DNA of 57,219 bases from Brevundimonas denitrificans (GTDB lineage: Bacteria; Pseudomonadota; Alphaproteobacteria; Caulobacterales; Caulobacteraceae), in the NCBI RefSeq assembly GCF_030160755.1, contig NZ_BSOY01000011.1, positions 1 through 57,219 on the forward strand, written 5' to 3'. Made by a program: the position numbers and the translations under genes. Below, piece by piece: positions 37,430 to 46,977 of this stretch (its first letter is position 1; the number at the start of each line of letters is the position of its first letter). The notes beneath the pieces are model-generated. The model saw nothing but the letters and a program-made list of their open reading frames with translations. It did not search any database and was not told the origin of the DNA.

Positions 37430-38658
37430 CCTTCGTTCGCCGGTCTCTGTCCCAGGGCGACCTGGATATGTTCATGGCGGCGCATGAGCGTCTGGTCGAG
37501 GGCCGCCCCGGGGGGCGCCGGCTGGCGCTGAAATTCGTCGACCTCAACGGGCTGGACCTGTCGGGACGCAACCTGGCCGAGGCCGACTTCACCGGCTCCG
37601 CGCTGGAAAACGCCAAACTCGTCGGGGCCCGAATGAACGGCGCCGTGCTGTTCTGCGCCGACCTGCGAGGCTCGGACTTCACCGGCGCCCAGCTGGTGCG
37701 GGCGGACCTGCGCGGCGCCTGCCTGCGCGGCGCCAGCCTGATGAACGCCGACCTCACCCGGGCCGACTTCCGCGAGGGCGTCATCGCCGTGCCCCACGCG
37801 ACCAAGGGATTGGCGGCGGTCAGGCACGAGACCCGCCAGGGCATCGCCGACGGCGCGACCTTCGCCGGCGCCACCCTCGACGGGATCCATTTCGACGGAC
37901 TCAACGCGGTCAAGGCGGACTTCTCCGATTGTTCGATGCGCGGCGCCATGCTGACCGGAGCGAACCTGAAGGAGGCCAATCTGACCGGCGCCATGCTGGA
38001 AAACGCCTCGGTGGACGGCTGCAATCTGGAGGGCGCGCGCCTGACGGGGGCGATCCTGACCGGGGTGGCGTTTGAACGGGCCAAAATCACGCGCACAGAC
38101 ATGACCGGCGTGCTCCGCAGTCCGAGCGTCGACGCCCGGGCCCGCGCTGAAGGTCTGGCGGAACGGGCGCTGGACGCCAACGCCTGGGCCGAAAGCGGCG
38201 GCGTATTCGGTCAACCGGCGATGTTCGACGGCGAGGATCTGCGTCCGCTGGGCGACCGTCTGAAGGGCTTGCGGCTGCCCGGCCTCAGCGCCCGACACGC
38301 CTGCCTCGCGGGCATGGACCTCAGGGGCGTCGGCCTTCAGGGCGCGGGGCTGGAAGGGGCGGATCTGCGCGGCTGCGACCTGCGCGGGGCCGACCTCAGG
38401 GGCGCGCGCCTGAACGGCGTCCTGCTGAACAAGGCCGACCTGCGCGGCGCCAATCTGGCGGCCCTGGCGCTCGGCAAGGACCGCTCGATGCCGGTCATGC
38501 TGATCGAGGCCAATCTTCGCTTCACCCGACTGGAGGGCGCCGATCTCGAAGGGGCCCGGCTGGACGGCGCCGATGTTTCGGGCGCCCGGATCGACGCCGC
38601 CTCACTGACCGATGAGCAGCGAATGGCGCTCTCGTCGCGGGCCGCCATCGCCGCCTGA
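37426..38658 (+). CDS. Pentapeptide-repeat protein 2 of a tandem pair
   Basis: A 410-residue paralogue of the preceding protein, overlapping it as ATGA. It shares the helical N-terminus (SQGDLDMFMAAHERLVEGRPGG), the GRNLAEADF entry, two repeat blocks and the linker with AESGGVFGQPAMFDGEDLRPL between them. The repeats include NLTGAMLENASVDGCNLEGARL and GADLRGCDLRGADLRGARL. This pair of whole-length paralogues with the same layout suggests an old duplication and perhaps a heteromeric partner. No known family with a defined role is recognised. Confidence 0.88.
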   Translation: MTFVRRSLSQGDLDMFMAAHERLVEGRPGGRRLALKFVDLNGLDLSGRNLAEADFTGSALENAKLVGARMNGAVLFCADLRGSDFTGAQLVRADLRGACLRGASLMNADLTRADFREGVIAVPHATKGLAAVRHETRQGIADGATFAGATLDGIHFDGLNAVKADFSDCSMRGAMLTGANLKEANLTGAMLENASVDGCNLEGARLTGAILTGVAFERAKITRTDMTGVLRSPSVDARARAEGLAERALDANAWAESGGVFGQPAMFDGEDLRPLGDRLKGLRLPGLSARHACLAGMDLRGVGLQGAGLEGADLRGCDLRGADLRGARLNGVLLNKADLRGANLAALALGKDRSMPVMLIEANLRFTRLEGADLEGARLDGADVSGARIDAASLTDEQRMALSSRAAIAA

Positions 38659-38669
38659 TCCCGCGCGCG

Positions 38670-38700
38670 AAAAAGGGGCGACGCGAACGCCGCCCCTCGG
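38670..38700 (-). terminator. Terminator downstream of hsp20
   Basis: On the minus strand AGGGGCG/CGCCCCT form a 7-bp stem around a 9-nt loop followed by TTTTT; the gene it follows, hsp20, ends about 60 bases earlier on that strand. It may also help to end the converging pentapeptide-protein transcript. Confidence 0.6.
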
Positions 38701-38759
38701 TTGCTCGCCTGACGCTCGCCTCGCGGAGGCTCGCTTCTTGAGGCGGGTCTTGTGAGGCC

Positions 38760-39236
38760 TCAGGCCGCTTTGGACTTCTTGCCCTCGATCAGCGGCTTGG
38801 CCGAGGCCGGAACGCCGATCTCGATGCGGCGCGGCTTCAGCGCCTCCGGCAGTTCGCGGGCCAGTTCGATCGACAGCAGGCCGTCGGCCAGGTCCGCGCT
38901 CTTGACCACGACATAGTCGGCCAGCTGGAACCGGCGCTCGAAGTCGCGCTCGGCCAGACCGCGGTGCAGATAGGTCCGCCCGGCGCCGGCGTCGTCATTG
39001 GCCGTCTTGCGGCCGGTGACGGTGAGCAGGTTCTCCTTGACCTCGAGGGTCAGCTCATCCGGCTTGAAGCCGGCGACGGCGATCTCGATGCGGTAGGCGT
39101 TCTCGCCCGTTGTCTCGATATTGTAGGGCGGCCAGCCGTTTTCCTGGCTGGTGCGCGCGGCGCTTTCCAGCAGGCCCGCCAGACGGTCGAAGCCGACGGC
39201 GGAACGGTACAGCGGGGTGAAATCATAGGTACGCAT
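38760..39236 (-). CDS. Small heat shock protein Hsp20/IbpA type
   Basis: A 158-residue alpha-crystallin-type chaperone that holds unfolding proteins. The opening MRTYDFTPLYRSAVGFDRLAGLLE and NGWPPYNIETTGENAYRIEIAVAGF mark the IbpA class, and the C-terminal core has LLTVTGRK, YLHRGLAERDFERRFQLAD and KPRRIEIG; the last lies where the partner-docking I-x-I motif sits. An AGGAGG ribosome site six bases before the ATG is embedded in a short hairpin that may act as a thermosensor. Expected to be induced by heat. Confidence 0.9.
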   Translation of the reverse strand: MRTYDFTPLYRSAVGFDRLAGLLESAARTSQENGWPPYNIETTGENAYRIEIAVAGFKPDELTLEVKENLLTVTGRKTANDDAGAGRTYLHRGLAERDFERRFQLADYVVVKSADLADGLLSIELARELPEALKPRRIEIGVPASAKPLIEGKKSKAA

Positions 39237-39275
39237 GGGTCATCCTCCTGAGGATCAGCAAGGTTGAACCGTCCC
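39237..39275 (-). promoter_or_regulatory. Candidate RNA thermometer (ROSE-like) in hsp20 leader
   Basis: On the minus strand, TTGCTG is followed by ATCCT-CAGG-AGGAT, a five-pair hairpin that covers the AGGAGG ribosome site of hsp20. A UUGCU segment directly before an SD-pairing stem is the hallmark of ROSE elements of alphaproteobacterial hsp20 genes. Pairing of the rest of the leader was not worked out. Confidence 0.4.
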
Positions 39276-39504
39276 AGCGATTTGGCCCGGGACGGCGGTG
39301 GGAGTTCAGCCCGGTCGGCCCGATGATCGGCCCCGTCCGGTCTGGAGGCCCCGAAATCGGCGGCCTCAAAGCCGATGTGGGAAGCGCTGTGAAACCGTCA
39401 AGGGGCGCCGCCCCCGCGCCAATCTGTCGCCGGTCGGTCGTCATGGCTTGCCCCCCGCCCCAGACGCCTTAGGGTTCGCCGGAAATTCGCCCAGGAGACC
39501 ATCG

Positions 39505-40338
39505 ATGCGCCTGCTCGCCCTTGTCATGACGACCGCGCTGGCCCTGCCGGCCCTGGCCGCCGCCCAGACCCTGCCCGCCATGCCGACGCTGGATGAATCC
39601 CCCGCGCAGCGCACGGTCCGCCGCGCCGCCATGACGCCGCCGGTGCTGCAGGAAGACACGGCGCTCCAGGCCGCCATCGGCTCCGCCGCCCGGCCCGCCG
39701 CCGATGTGGCGCGCGACGTCTATCGCCACCCGTTCGAGACCCTGACCTTCTGGGGCCTGACCCCCGGATCGACGATTGTCGAGATCGAGCCGGGCCGCGG
39801 CGGCTGGTGGAGCGCCATCCTGCAGCCCTATGCCGAAGCCACCGGCGGAACCTATGTGGCGGTCAGCCGCCCGCTGGAGAGCATGGGCGTCGAGGACGGG
39901 ACCGCCGACATGATCGTGGTCGCCCGCGCCTTCCACAACTGGCACCGCTCGAATCCGCAGCGGACCGGCCCCTATCTGGAGGCCTTCTTCAAGGCGTTGA
40001 AGCCCGGCGGCGTGCTGGCCGTCGAACAGCACCGCAGCGTCGACGGCCTCAACCCCGACGTCACCGCCCCGACCGGCTATATGCCGGAAAGCCATGTCAT
40101 CCGGGCCGCCCAGGCCGCCGGCTTCGTGCTCGAGGCCCGCAGCGAGCTGAACGCCAATCCCAGGGATGATCACGACCATCCCTTTGGCGTCTGGACCCTG
40201 CCGCCGGTCCGCACCAGCGCCCCACGCGCCAACAACGCCACCGACCGGCCCACGCCCCTGACGGAGGCTGAACGCGCCGAGTATGACGCCATTGGCGAAA
40301 GCGACCGTATGACCCTGCGATTTCGCAAGCCGGGATGA
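39505..40338 (+). CDS. Exported class I methyltransferase-like protein 1 (COG4798)
   Basis: A 277-residue protein with a clear signal peptide (MRLLALVMTTALALPALAAAQ) followed by a SAM-methyltransferase-like fold. It shows the TIVEIEPGRGGWWSAIL motif-I region, FHNWHR, LKPGGVLAVEQHRS and a final NPRDDHDHPFGVWTLPP, then IGESDRMTLRFRKPG. A GGAG ribosome site precedes the ATG. Export is at odds with a cytosolic cofactor such as SAM; the family is known only as predicted methyltransferase. It has a paralogue immediately downstream. Confidence 0.8.
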   Translation: MRLLALVMTTALALPALAAAQTLPAMPTLDESPAQRTVRRAAMTPPVLQEDTALQAAIGSAARPAADVARDVYRHPFETLTFWGLTPGSTIVEIEPGRGGWWSAILQPYAEATGGTYVAVSRPLESMGVEDGTADMIVVARAFHNWHRSNPQRTGPYLEAFFKALKPGGVLAVEQHRSVDGLNPDVTAPTGYMPESHVIRAAQAAGFVLEARSELNANPRDDHDHPFGVWTLPPVRTSAPRANNATDRPTPLTEAERAEYDAIGESDRMTLRFRKPG

Positions 40339-40445
40339 TGTCCGCCCGGGCCGGGAACCGTTTTGACCGGGCTTGGGAACAGGGTTAAGGCCAGCCGTTG
40401 GGCGGCTGGTCTGAAACGTGCAGGATCGGCCTCCAGGGGAACTGG

Positions 40446-41357
40446 ATGATTAATTCGAGACAGGGATGGCGGCTGCCGTTGTCGCGTCGGGGCGTACTGT
40501 CCGGCGCTGCGGCCTTGACGCTGACCGGTCTCGCCGCCTGCGGCCGCAAGGAAAAGACCGCCGAACCCCCGCCCACGCCTGACGGGCCGCCCCAGGGCTC
40601 GCTGGAATGGGCCGTGGCCGGCCCGTGGCGCGCCCAGGACAAGGTTCGCGACGCCGCCCGGCATCCCATGGAGACGCTGCGCTTCTTCGGCCTTCAGCCG
40701 CGCATGACGGTGGTCGAATTCTGGCCGGGCAGCGGCTGGTGGACGGAAATCCTCGCCCCCTACCTCGCCGAAGGCGCCGGCAAATACGTCGCCGCGGGCT
40801 TCCAGACCGGGCCGGGCGCCGACCCGTCCCAGGTGGCGTTGATGGCCGCCTTCCAGCAGCGGTTCACCAATGATCGCCGCCTGTACGGCGAAATCGAGCT
40901 TTCCGCCTTCGGACCGACCTCCGGTCCGGTGACGGCGGCGGGCTCGGCGGACATGGTCCTGTTCATGCGCAGCATCCATGCGTGGATGGCGGCCGGAATC
41001 GCCGAAAAGGCCTTCGCCGACGCCTATGCCGCCCTGCGTCCCGGCGGGGTGCTGGGTATCGAACAGCATCGCCTGGGCCCGGAAGAGGATCAGGATCCCG
41101 CGGCTGCGAACGGATACGTCCAGGAGGCGTTTGTGAAGCAGTTGGCGGCGGAAGCGGGTTTCGCCTTTGTCGCCGCCTCGGAAATCAACGCGAATGAAAG
41201 GGATACCAAGGATCATCCGTTCGGCGTCGAGACCCTGCCGCCCATGGGGCTGACGGCGCCGCGCGGTTCGCCGCCGAATCCGGCCTTCGATCGGTCGAAA
41301 TACGATGAGATCGGCGAGAGTGACCGCATGACCTTGAGATTCAGGAAGCCAGAGTGA
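40446..41357 (+). CDS. Exported methyltransferase-like lipoprotein 2 (COG4798)
   Basis: A 303-residue paralogue of the preceding protein. The N-terminus has a twin-arginine type signal (LSRRGVLSGAAALTLTGLAAC) ending in a lipobox with Cys at residue 32, so it is predicted to be a lipoprotein, possibly Tat-exported. The core repeats the family order: MTVVEFWPGSGWWTEIL, LFMRSIHAWMA, LRPGGVLGIEQHR, NERDTKDHPFGVETLPP and IGESDRMTLRFRKPE. Its stop overlaps the GTG of the next gene as GTGA. Whether methylation happens outside the membrane is not known. Confidence 0.8.
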   Translation: MINSRQGWRLPLSRRGVLSGAAALTLTGLAACGRKEKTAEPPPTPDGPPQGSLEWAVAGPWRAQDKVRDAARHPMETLRFFGLQPRMTVVEFWPGSGWWTEILAPYLAEGAGKYVAAGFQTGPGADPSQVALMAAFQQRFTNDRRLYGEIELSAFGPTSGPVTAAGSADMVLFMRSIHAWMAAGIAEKAFADAYAALRPGGVLGIEQHRLGPEEDQDPAAANGYVQEAFVKQLAAEAGFAFVAASEINANERDTKDHPFGVETLPPMGLTAPRGSPPNPAFDRSKYDEIGESDRMTLRFRKPE

Positions 41358-42409
41358 ACCGAGCCGCCGCCTATGCCGCCAATGCGCCCCTGATGGGGGT
41401 CCCGGGCGCGTCCGCGCCTCCCGGCGGCGTGGGCGAATGGTTCCGCGGCGCCGGCGGCCTGCGCCTGCGCGCCGCCTTCTGGACGCCGTCCACCCTGGTT
41501 GCGAAAAAGCCGCGGGGGACCGTGGTCGTCAGCCCCGGCCGCACAGAGCCGATCGAGAAATACTATGAGCTCATCGGCAATTTCCTCGCCCGCGGCTGGT
41601 GCGTCCTGGCCCACGACTGGCGCGGCCAGGGGCTTTCCGCCCGTCTGCTGCCGGATCGGCTGAAGGGCCATGCCCGTGCGGTCGAGGAATTCCTCGACGA
41701 CTACGCCCGCCTGCTCGACGCCTATGAGACGCGCGCGCCCAAACCGTGGGTCATGGTCGGTCATTCCATGGGCGGGACGCTGAACCTCATGACGCTCGAG
41801 GGCGGCGAGAGCCGGTTCGCCGGCGCCATCCTGTCCAGCCCCATGCTGCGCATCAAGACCGGCAAGCGGTCGATGTGGTCGGTCAAACTGGCCGTTCGCT
41901 GGAACCTGCGCCACGGCAAGGCCGGGGACTATGTGCTCGACGACGCCGACGATCCGTTCGACCACACCTTCGAGAAGGACGCCCTCACGTCCGACGAAAG
42001 CCGCTACGAACAGTGGCGGCAGCAGCTGTACGCCTGCCCGCACCTCGCGGTCGGCGGCCCGACCTGGGGCTGGCTGGCCTTCGCCCTGGACGCCGGCGAA
42101 CGCTCGCTGAAGCCCAAGGCGCTGAAGGCGGTGCGCATCCCTGTCGCCATCGTCCAGGCGGCCGAGGACGACCGCGTCTGGAAACAGACCAACAAATGGG
42201 CCGCCAAACGCCTTGGCCGGGGCCGCTACGTCGAGATTCCCGGCGCCAAGCACGAGATCATCATGGAGGCCGACGACATGCGCGCGGTCTTCCTCGACGA
42301 GTTCGACGCCATGGGGGCCTATGTCTCGCCGGTCGAGGACCTGTCCCCGGTGGCGGTTCCCCCGGCGCCCGAGCCGGTCAGCGCGTCCGAGCCGAACGAA
42401 GCGGCCTGA
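41354..42409 (+). CDS. Lysophospholipase-like alpha/beta hydrolase
   Basis: A 351-residue hydrolase, translationally coupled to the upstream methyltransferase-like gene (GTGA). Serine-hydrolase features: GTVVVSPGRTEPIEKYYELI, WRGQGLS, nucleophile elbow VGHSMGG, acid in VQAAEDDRVW and base in GAKHEII. This resembles the PldB monoacylglycerol/lysophospholipase group. The N-terminal 40 residues are not part of the domain and have no signal peptide. The last 30 residues are Pro/Glu-rich. Substrate not determined. Confidence 0.85.
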   Translation: MNRAAAYAANAPLMGVPGASAPPGGVGEWFRGAGGLRLRAAFWTPSTLVAKKPRGTVVVSPGRTEPIEKYYELIGNFLARGWCVLAHDWRGQGLSARLLPDRLKGHARAVEEFLDDYARLLDAYETRAPKPWVMVGHSMGGTLNLMTLEGGESRFAGAILSSPMLRIKTGKRSMWSVKLAVRWNLRHGKAGDYVLDDADDPFDHTFEKDALTSDESRYEQWRQQLYACPHLAVGGPTWGWLAFALDAGERSLKPKALKAVRIPVAIVQAAEDDRVWKQTNKWAAKRLGRGRYVEIPGAKHEIIMEADDMRAVFLDEFDAMGAYVSPVEDLSPVAVPPAPEPVSASEPNEAA

Positions 42410-42420
42410 TTCCTGAATTC

Positions 42421-42452
42421 CGCTCATCCCGGCGAAAGCCGGGACCCAACGG
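42421..42452. repeat. Short GAAA-loop palindromic repeat
   Basis: CCCGGC-GAAA-GCCGGG (42428-42443) with the flanking CGCTCAT and ACCCAACGG. I recognise this CTCATCCCGGCGAAAGCCGG type as a widespread short intergenic repeat of alphaproteobacteria. It lies between two convergent genes. Confidence 0.75.
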
Positions 42453-42456
42453 AATT

Positions 42457-43242
42457 TTACAGCGCCGCGCGCCTCAGCGTCACCAGGGCCTGCTCGCGGA
42501 TGCCGACATCGCCCACGGCCAGAATCTGGCCGCTTCCGTCCGGCGTCTCGCCGCGCCAGTTGGAGACCGCGCCGCCCGCCGCCTCGATCACCGGCGCCAG
42601 GGCCGACCAGTCCCAGACCTTGAGCCCGCTCTCGACCACCAGGTCGATCCGGCCCGCGGCCAGCATGGCGTAGGCATAGGCGTCGCAGCCGAGACGGGCG
42701 AGGCGCGCGGCGGCCCGCACCTGGGTCCAGGCGCCCAGTTCGGCGCCGGTGAACAGGTCGGGATCGGTGGTGGCGATGAGCGCCTCGGTCAGGCGAGCGC
42801 AGGACCGCACGGCCAGAGGCGTCTCCGTCCCGCCCTTGAGCAGGCGCGCGCCCGAGGGACCGCCCAGGAAGATTTCATCCAGATACGGCTGACCGATGAT
42901 TCCGACGGCCGGCCGGCCCTCGCTGCGCAGGGCGATCAGATTGGTCCACAGCGGCAGGCCGGCGATGAAGGCGCGGGTGCCGTCGATGGGGTCGAGAATC
43001 CAGACGTGATCGGCGTCCGGCCGGTCCTCGCCATATTCCTCGCCGATGACGCCATGGTCGGGATAGCGGGCCGCGATCAGTCTGCGGATCGCCGCCTCGG
43101 CCTCGTGGTCGGCCTGGGTCACCGGATCGAAGGCGCCGGGGCCGCCCTTGTCCGCCTCCTCATACGCGCCGCGGAAATACGGCAGGGAGACGCGGGCGGC
43201 CTCGCGGGCCAGGTCGATGGCGAACAGTTCGTACTCGGTCAT
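42457..43242 (-). CDS. hisN: Histidinol-phosphatase (inositol monophosphatase family)
   Basis: A 261-residue Mg-dependent phosphatase. The metal site is FDPVTQADHEAE, GEEYGEDR and ILDPIDGTRAFIAGLP, with VWDWSALAPVIEAAGGAV near the C-terminus. The WTNLIALRSEGRPAVGIIGQPYLDEIFLGG stretch is typical of the HisN-type branch that dephosphorylates histidinol phosphate in histidine synthesis. I chose the ATG before TEYELFA; a TTG three codons upstream is possible. A heptad-arm hairpin follows on the upstream side. HisN over other IMPase is likely but not proven. Confidence 0.8.
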   Translation of the reverse strand: MTEYELFAIDLAREAARVSLPYFRGAYEEADKGGPGAFDPVTQADHEAEAAIRRLIAARYPDHGVIGEEYGEDRPDADHVWILDPIDGTRAFIAGLPLWTNLIALRSEGRPAVGIIGQPYLDEIFLGGPSGARLLKGGTETPLAVRSCARLTEALIATTDPDLFTGAELGAWTQVRAAARLARLGCDAYAYAMLAAGRIDLVVESGLKVWDWSALAPVIEAAGGAVSNWRGETPDGSGQILAVGDVGIREQALVTLRRAAL

Positions 43243-43253
43243 GGAAGGCAAGC

Positions 43254-43370
43254 CAGTGGTTAGTGGCCAGTGACTAGTGGCTAGGGTCGCGCAGGACCAG
43301 CCCCGGCTTCGTACCGCCGGCGCCGCTACGCCATTTCCTGGCCACTAGCCACTAATCACTCGCCACTTCT
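43254..43370. repeat. Heptad-armed intergenic hairpin, copy C
   Basis: Left arm 43254-43285 (phrases like GTGGTTA, GTGGCCA, GTGACTA, GTGGCTA), a GC-rich core without an obvious match to the 31-nt block, right arm 43337-43368 (GGCCACTAGCCACTAATCACTC). It lies between hisN and the XRE gene on the minus strand, ending three bases before the XRE gene stop codon. Confidence 0.75.
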
Positions 43371-43748
43371 TCACGCAGCGTCGCCCTCGGCGTGCAGCGA
43401 CTTGGCGAGGTCGAGCAGGCGGCGGCGCGGGCGCTCGCCCAGTTGATAATAGGCCTGGATCAGGTCGAGGGTTTCTTTGCGGGAAAACATCTCGCCGCCC
43501 TGGTTGGCCGCCTCCCGGCGCTCGATGGCTTCTTCCAGACCGTCGTAAAAGTAGCTGACGGGCGATTCCAGCGCCTCGGACAACTGCCACAGACGCGCGG
43601 CCGAGATGCGATTGGCGCCGCACTCGTATTTCTGGATCTGCTGAAAGCGGATGCCGACCTGGGTGGCCAGCTGCTGTTGCGTCAGGCCCAGCAGACGCCG
43701 GCGACGGCGCAGGCGGCGGCCCAGGTGAAGGTCGATATCGGTGGCCAT
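43371..43748 (-). CDS. XRE-family helix-turn-helix transcription regulator
   Basis: A 125-residue DNA-binding protein. The N-terminal HTH is RRLRRRRRLLGLTQQQLATQVGIRFQQIQKYECGANRISAARLWQLSEALE (roughly residues 10-60), followed by a short region with SYFYDGLEEAI and a basic tail. The ATG at 43748 gives the domain directly after ATDIDLHLG; a GGGGAAA ribosome site lies behind it. This is the common alphaproteobacterial single-domain type with the FFDGL-like motif; targets unknown. A strong GTCCCG/CGGGAC hairpin sits in its leader. Confidence 0.88.
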   Translation of the reverse strand: MATDIDLHLGRRLRRRRRLLGLTQQQLATQVGIRFQQIQKYECGANRISAARLWQLSEALESPVSYFYDGLEEAIERREAANQGGEMFSRKETLDLIQAYYQLGERPRRRLLDLAKSLHAEGDAA

Positions 43749-43941
43749 GGCCCCATTTCCCCTTGTTGGCGGGCTGTCCCGAAGCGGGACGGCTCGCCCT
43801 TCAAGTGGCAAGCACCATGCCGCGCTCGCGTGACGGGGGATTGTCAATGAGCAGCGTTTTGCGACCGGACGCGCAACCGTTGCCGCACCAGCGCATTACC
43901 GCGACAGAGCGATCGCGCTTGGGAATGTCAGGAGAGACACT

Positions 43942-44196
43942 ATGGGCTTGGGAATCATTGGCTGGATCGTCATCGGTATTGTGGCCGGCTGGCTGGCTGA
44001 AAAAGTCATGGGCCGCAGCCACGGCCTGGTCACGAACCTGATCGTGGGCATCGTCGGCGCCCTGATCGGCGGCTTCATCGCCGAGAATCTGCTGGGACAA
44101 CCGGTCGGCGGCTTCAACGTCGTGACCCTGCTGGTCGCCTTCCTCGGCGCCTGTCTGCTGCTGTTCCTGCTGGGTCTGGTGAAGCGTCGCGCCTAA
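43942..44196 (+). CDS. GlsB/YeaQ/YmgE family small membrane protein
   Basis: An 84-residue transglycosylase-associated-type inner-membrane protein with three hydrophobic helices. The family pattern is complete: GIIGWIVIGIVAGWLAEKVMG, GLVTNLIVGIVGALIGGFIAENLLG and TLLVAFLGACLLLFLLGLV. An AGGAGA ribosome site precedes the ATG. Members are stress- or RpoS-associated in some species; the mechanism is unknown. A clear terminator follows. Confidence 0.92.
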   Translation: MGLGIIGWIVIGIVAGWLAEKVMGRSHGLVTNLIVGIVGALIGGFIAENLLGQPVGGFNVVTLLVAFLGACLLLFLLGLVKRRA

Positions 44197-44221
44197 GCGA
44201 CACAACGCCTGAAACGACGAA

Positions 44222-44254
44222 GGGCGGCTCCTCGCGGAGCCGCCCTTTTTCTTG
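44222..44254 (+). terminator. Rho-independent terminator
   Basis: A perfect 10-bp stem (44222-44231 and 44236-44245) with a TCGC loop, followed by TTTTTCTT; 26 bases after the GlsB-type gene. Confidence 0.92.
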
Positions 44255-44269
44255 TCCGGTGCGCCGGTA

Positions 44270-44806
44270 TCAGGCGCCGGGCTTGTCCGGCGTGGTCGTT
44301 TCGCCTTCACCGGGGGCCGGCGCAGCGGCCGCTTTCGAAGCTGCGTCCGGCGCGGCCGGAATCGACGGCGTCGGGGTCGACGGCGTCACGGCCGGCTCTT
44401 CCGGCATGGGCGGAGCGGCCGGTTCAGCCACGTCCGCGGCCGAGTCGGTGATCGACGGGGCGGCGGTGAACTGGGCGCTGGTCCAGCCGACCGCGACGCC
44501 TTCGCCGTCCTGGCGCACGCCGCCGGAGACCGGGACGCCGCGCAGAACGCCGTCGGCCCCGCGCACGGTCAGTTCCTGGCCGGCTTCAGTGTTGCGGGCG
44601 CCTTCCAGCTGGCCCAGCACCGTCCCGTCCGAACCCTTGACGTCGGAGCCGGGCTGAAGGGTCAGGGTGGGCTGCTCAGCGGCGGGCTGGGCGGCGGCGG
44701 CCGGGGCGGGTTCCTGGGTTTGCGGGGCCGTGCCGTCCTGGGCGAACGCGGGAGCGGTCATGAGGAGCAGGCCGGCGACGCCAGTAAGGAGCGCGGTCTT
44801 TCGCAT
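44270..44806 (-). CDS. Exported Ala/Pro-rich protein of unknown function
   Basis: A 178-residue secreted protein. The signal peptide MRKTALLTGVAGLLLMTAPAFAQ is clear. A central segment, TLQPGSDVKGSDGTVLGQLEGARNTEAGQELTVRGADGVLRGVPV, resembles a PRC-barrel-like beta domain (known from the photosynthetic reaction centre H subunit and RimM), and both flanks are low-complexity Ala/Pro/Glu tracts that are probably disordered. I do not recognise a named family and treat the PRC-like hint as weak. Confidence 0.7.
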   Translation of the reverse strand: MRKTALLTGVAGLLLMTAPAFAQDGTAPQTQEPAPAAAAQPAAEQPTLTLQPGSDVKGSDGTVLGQLEGARNTEAGQELTVRGADGVLRGVPVSGGVRQDGEGVAVGWTSAQFTAAPSITDSAADVAEPAAPPMPEEPAVTPSTPTPSIPAAPDAASKAAAAPAPGEGETTTPDKPGA

Positions 44807-44964
44807 GATGTCTGCCTTGTCTACGCGAGCGGGGAGGGCTCGCACCGAATGGCTAACACCATGAGCGGGGCGTTGTTTCGTCCGCCCCGAAATGACCTTG
44901 GGTCTGCCCGGTTTGGCCGATTCCCGCTCGCGGACCGCCACATCGGCGGCCCAGCGAGACTGCC

Positions 44965-46794
<1,830 letters not shown>

Positions 46795-46903
46795 TTGACT
46801 ATCAGACGTGCAAGGCGGCCGGCCCGGTCGAAACGTTGGGGCGGCCGCTGGGTTCAGGCGACGGTGCGGGGAGCGCGCGCCTCTTACAGGGGCGCACGCG
46901 GAA

Positions 46904-46934
46904 ACGCCAGTGCGTGACGAACACGCACCGGCGT
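46904..46934 (-). terminator. Hairpin downstream of the OPT transporter gene
   Basis: A 13-bp stem (46904-46916 with 46922-46934) with one wobble pair and a 5-nt loop. On the minus strand it follows the OPT stop by 44 bases and is trailed by TTCC only, so termination is likely but weak. The remainder of 46795-46977 contains no gene. Confidence 0.5.
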
Positions 46935-46977
46935 AACGGCGGCTCTATGCCTCAGGAAAAGGGCGGCGCGAAGGCGA

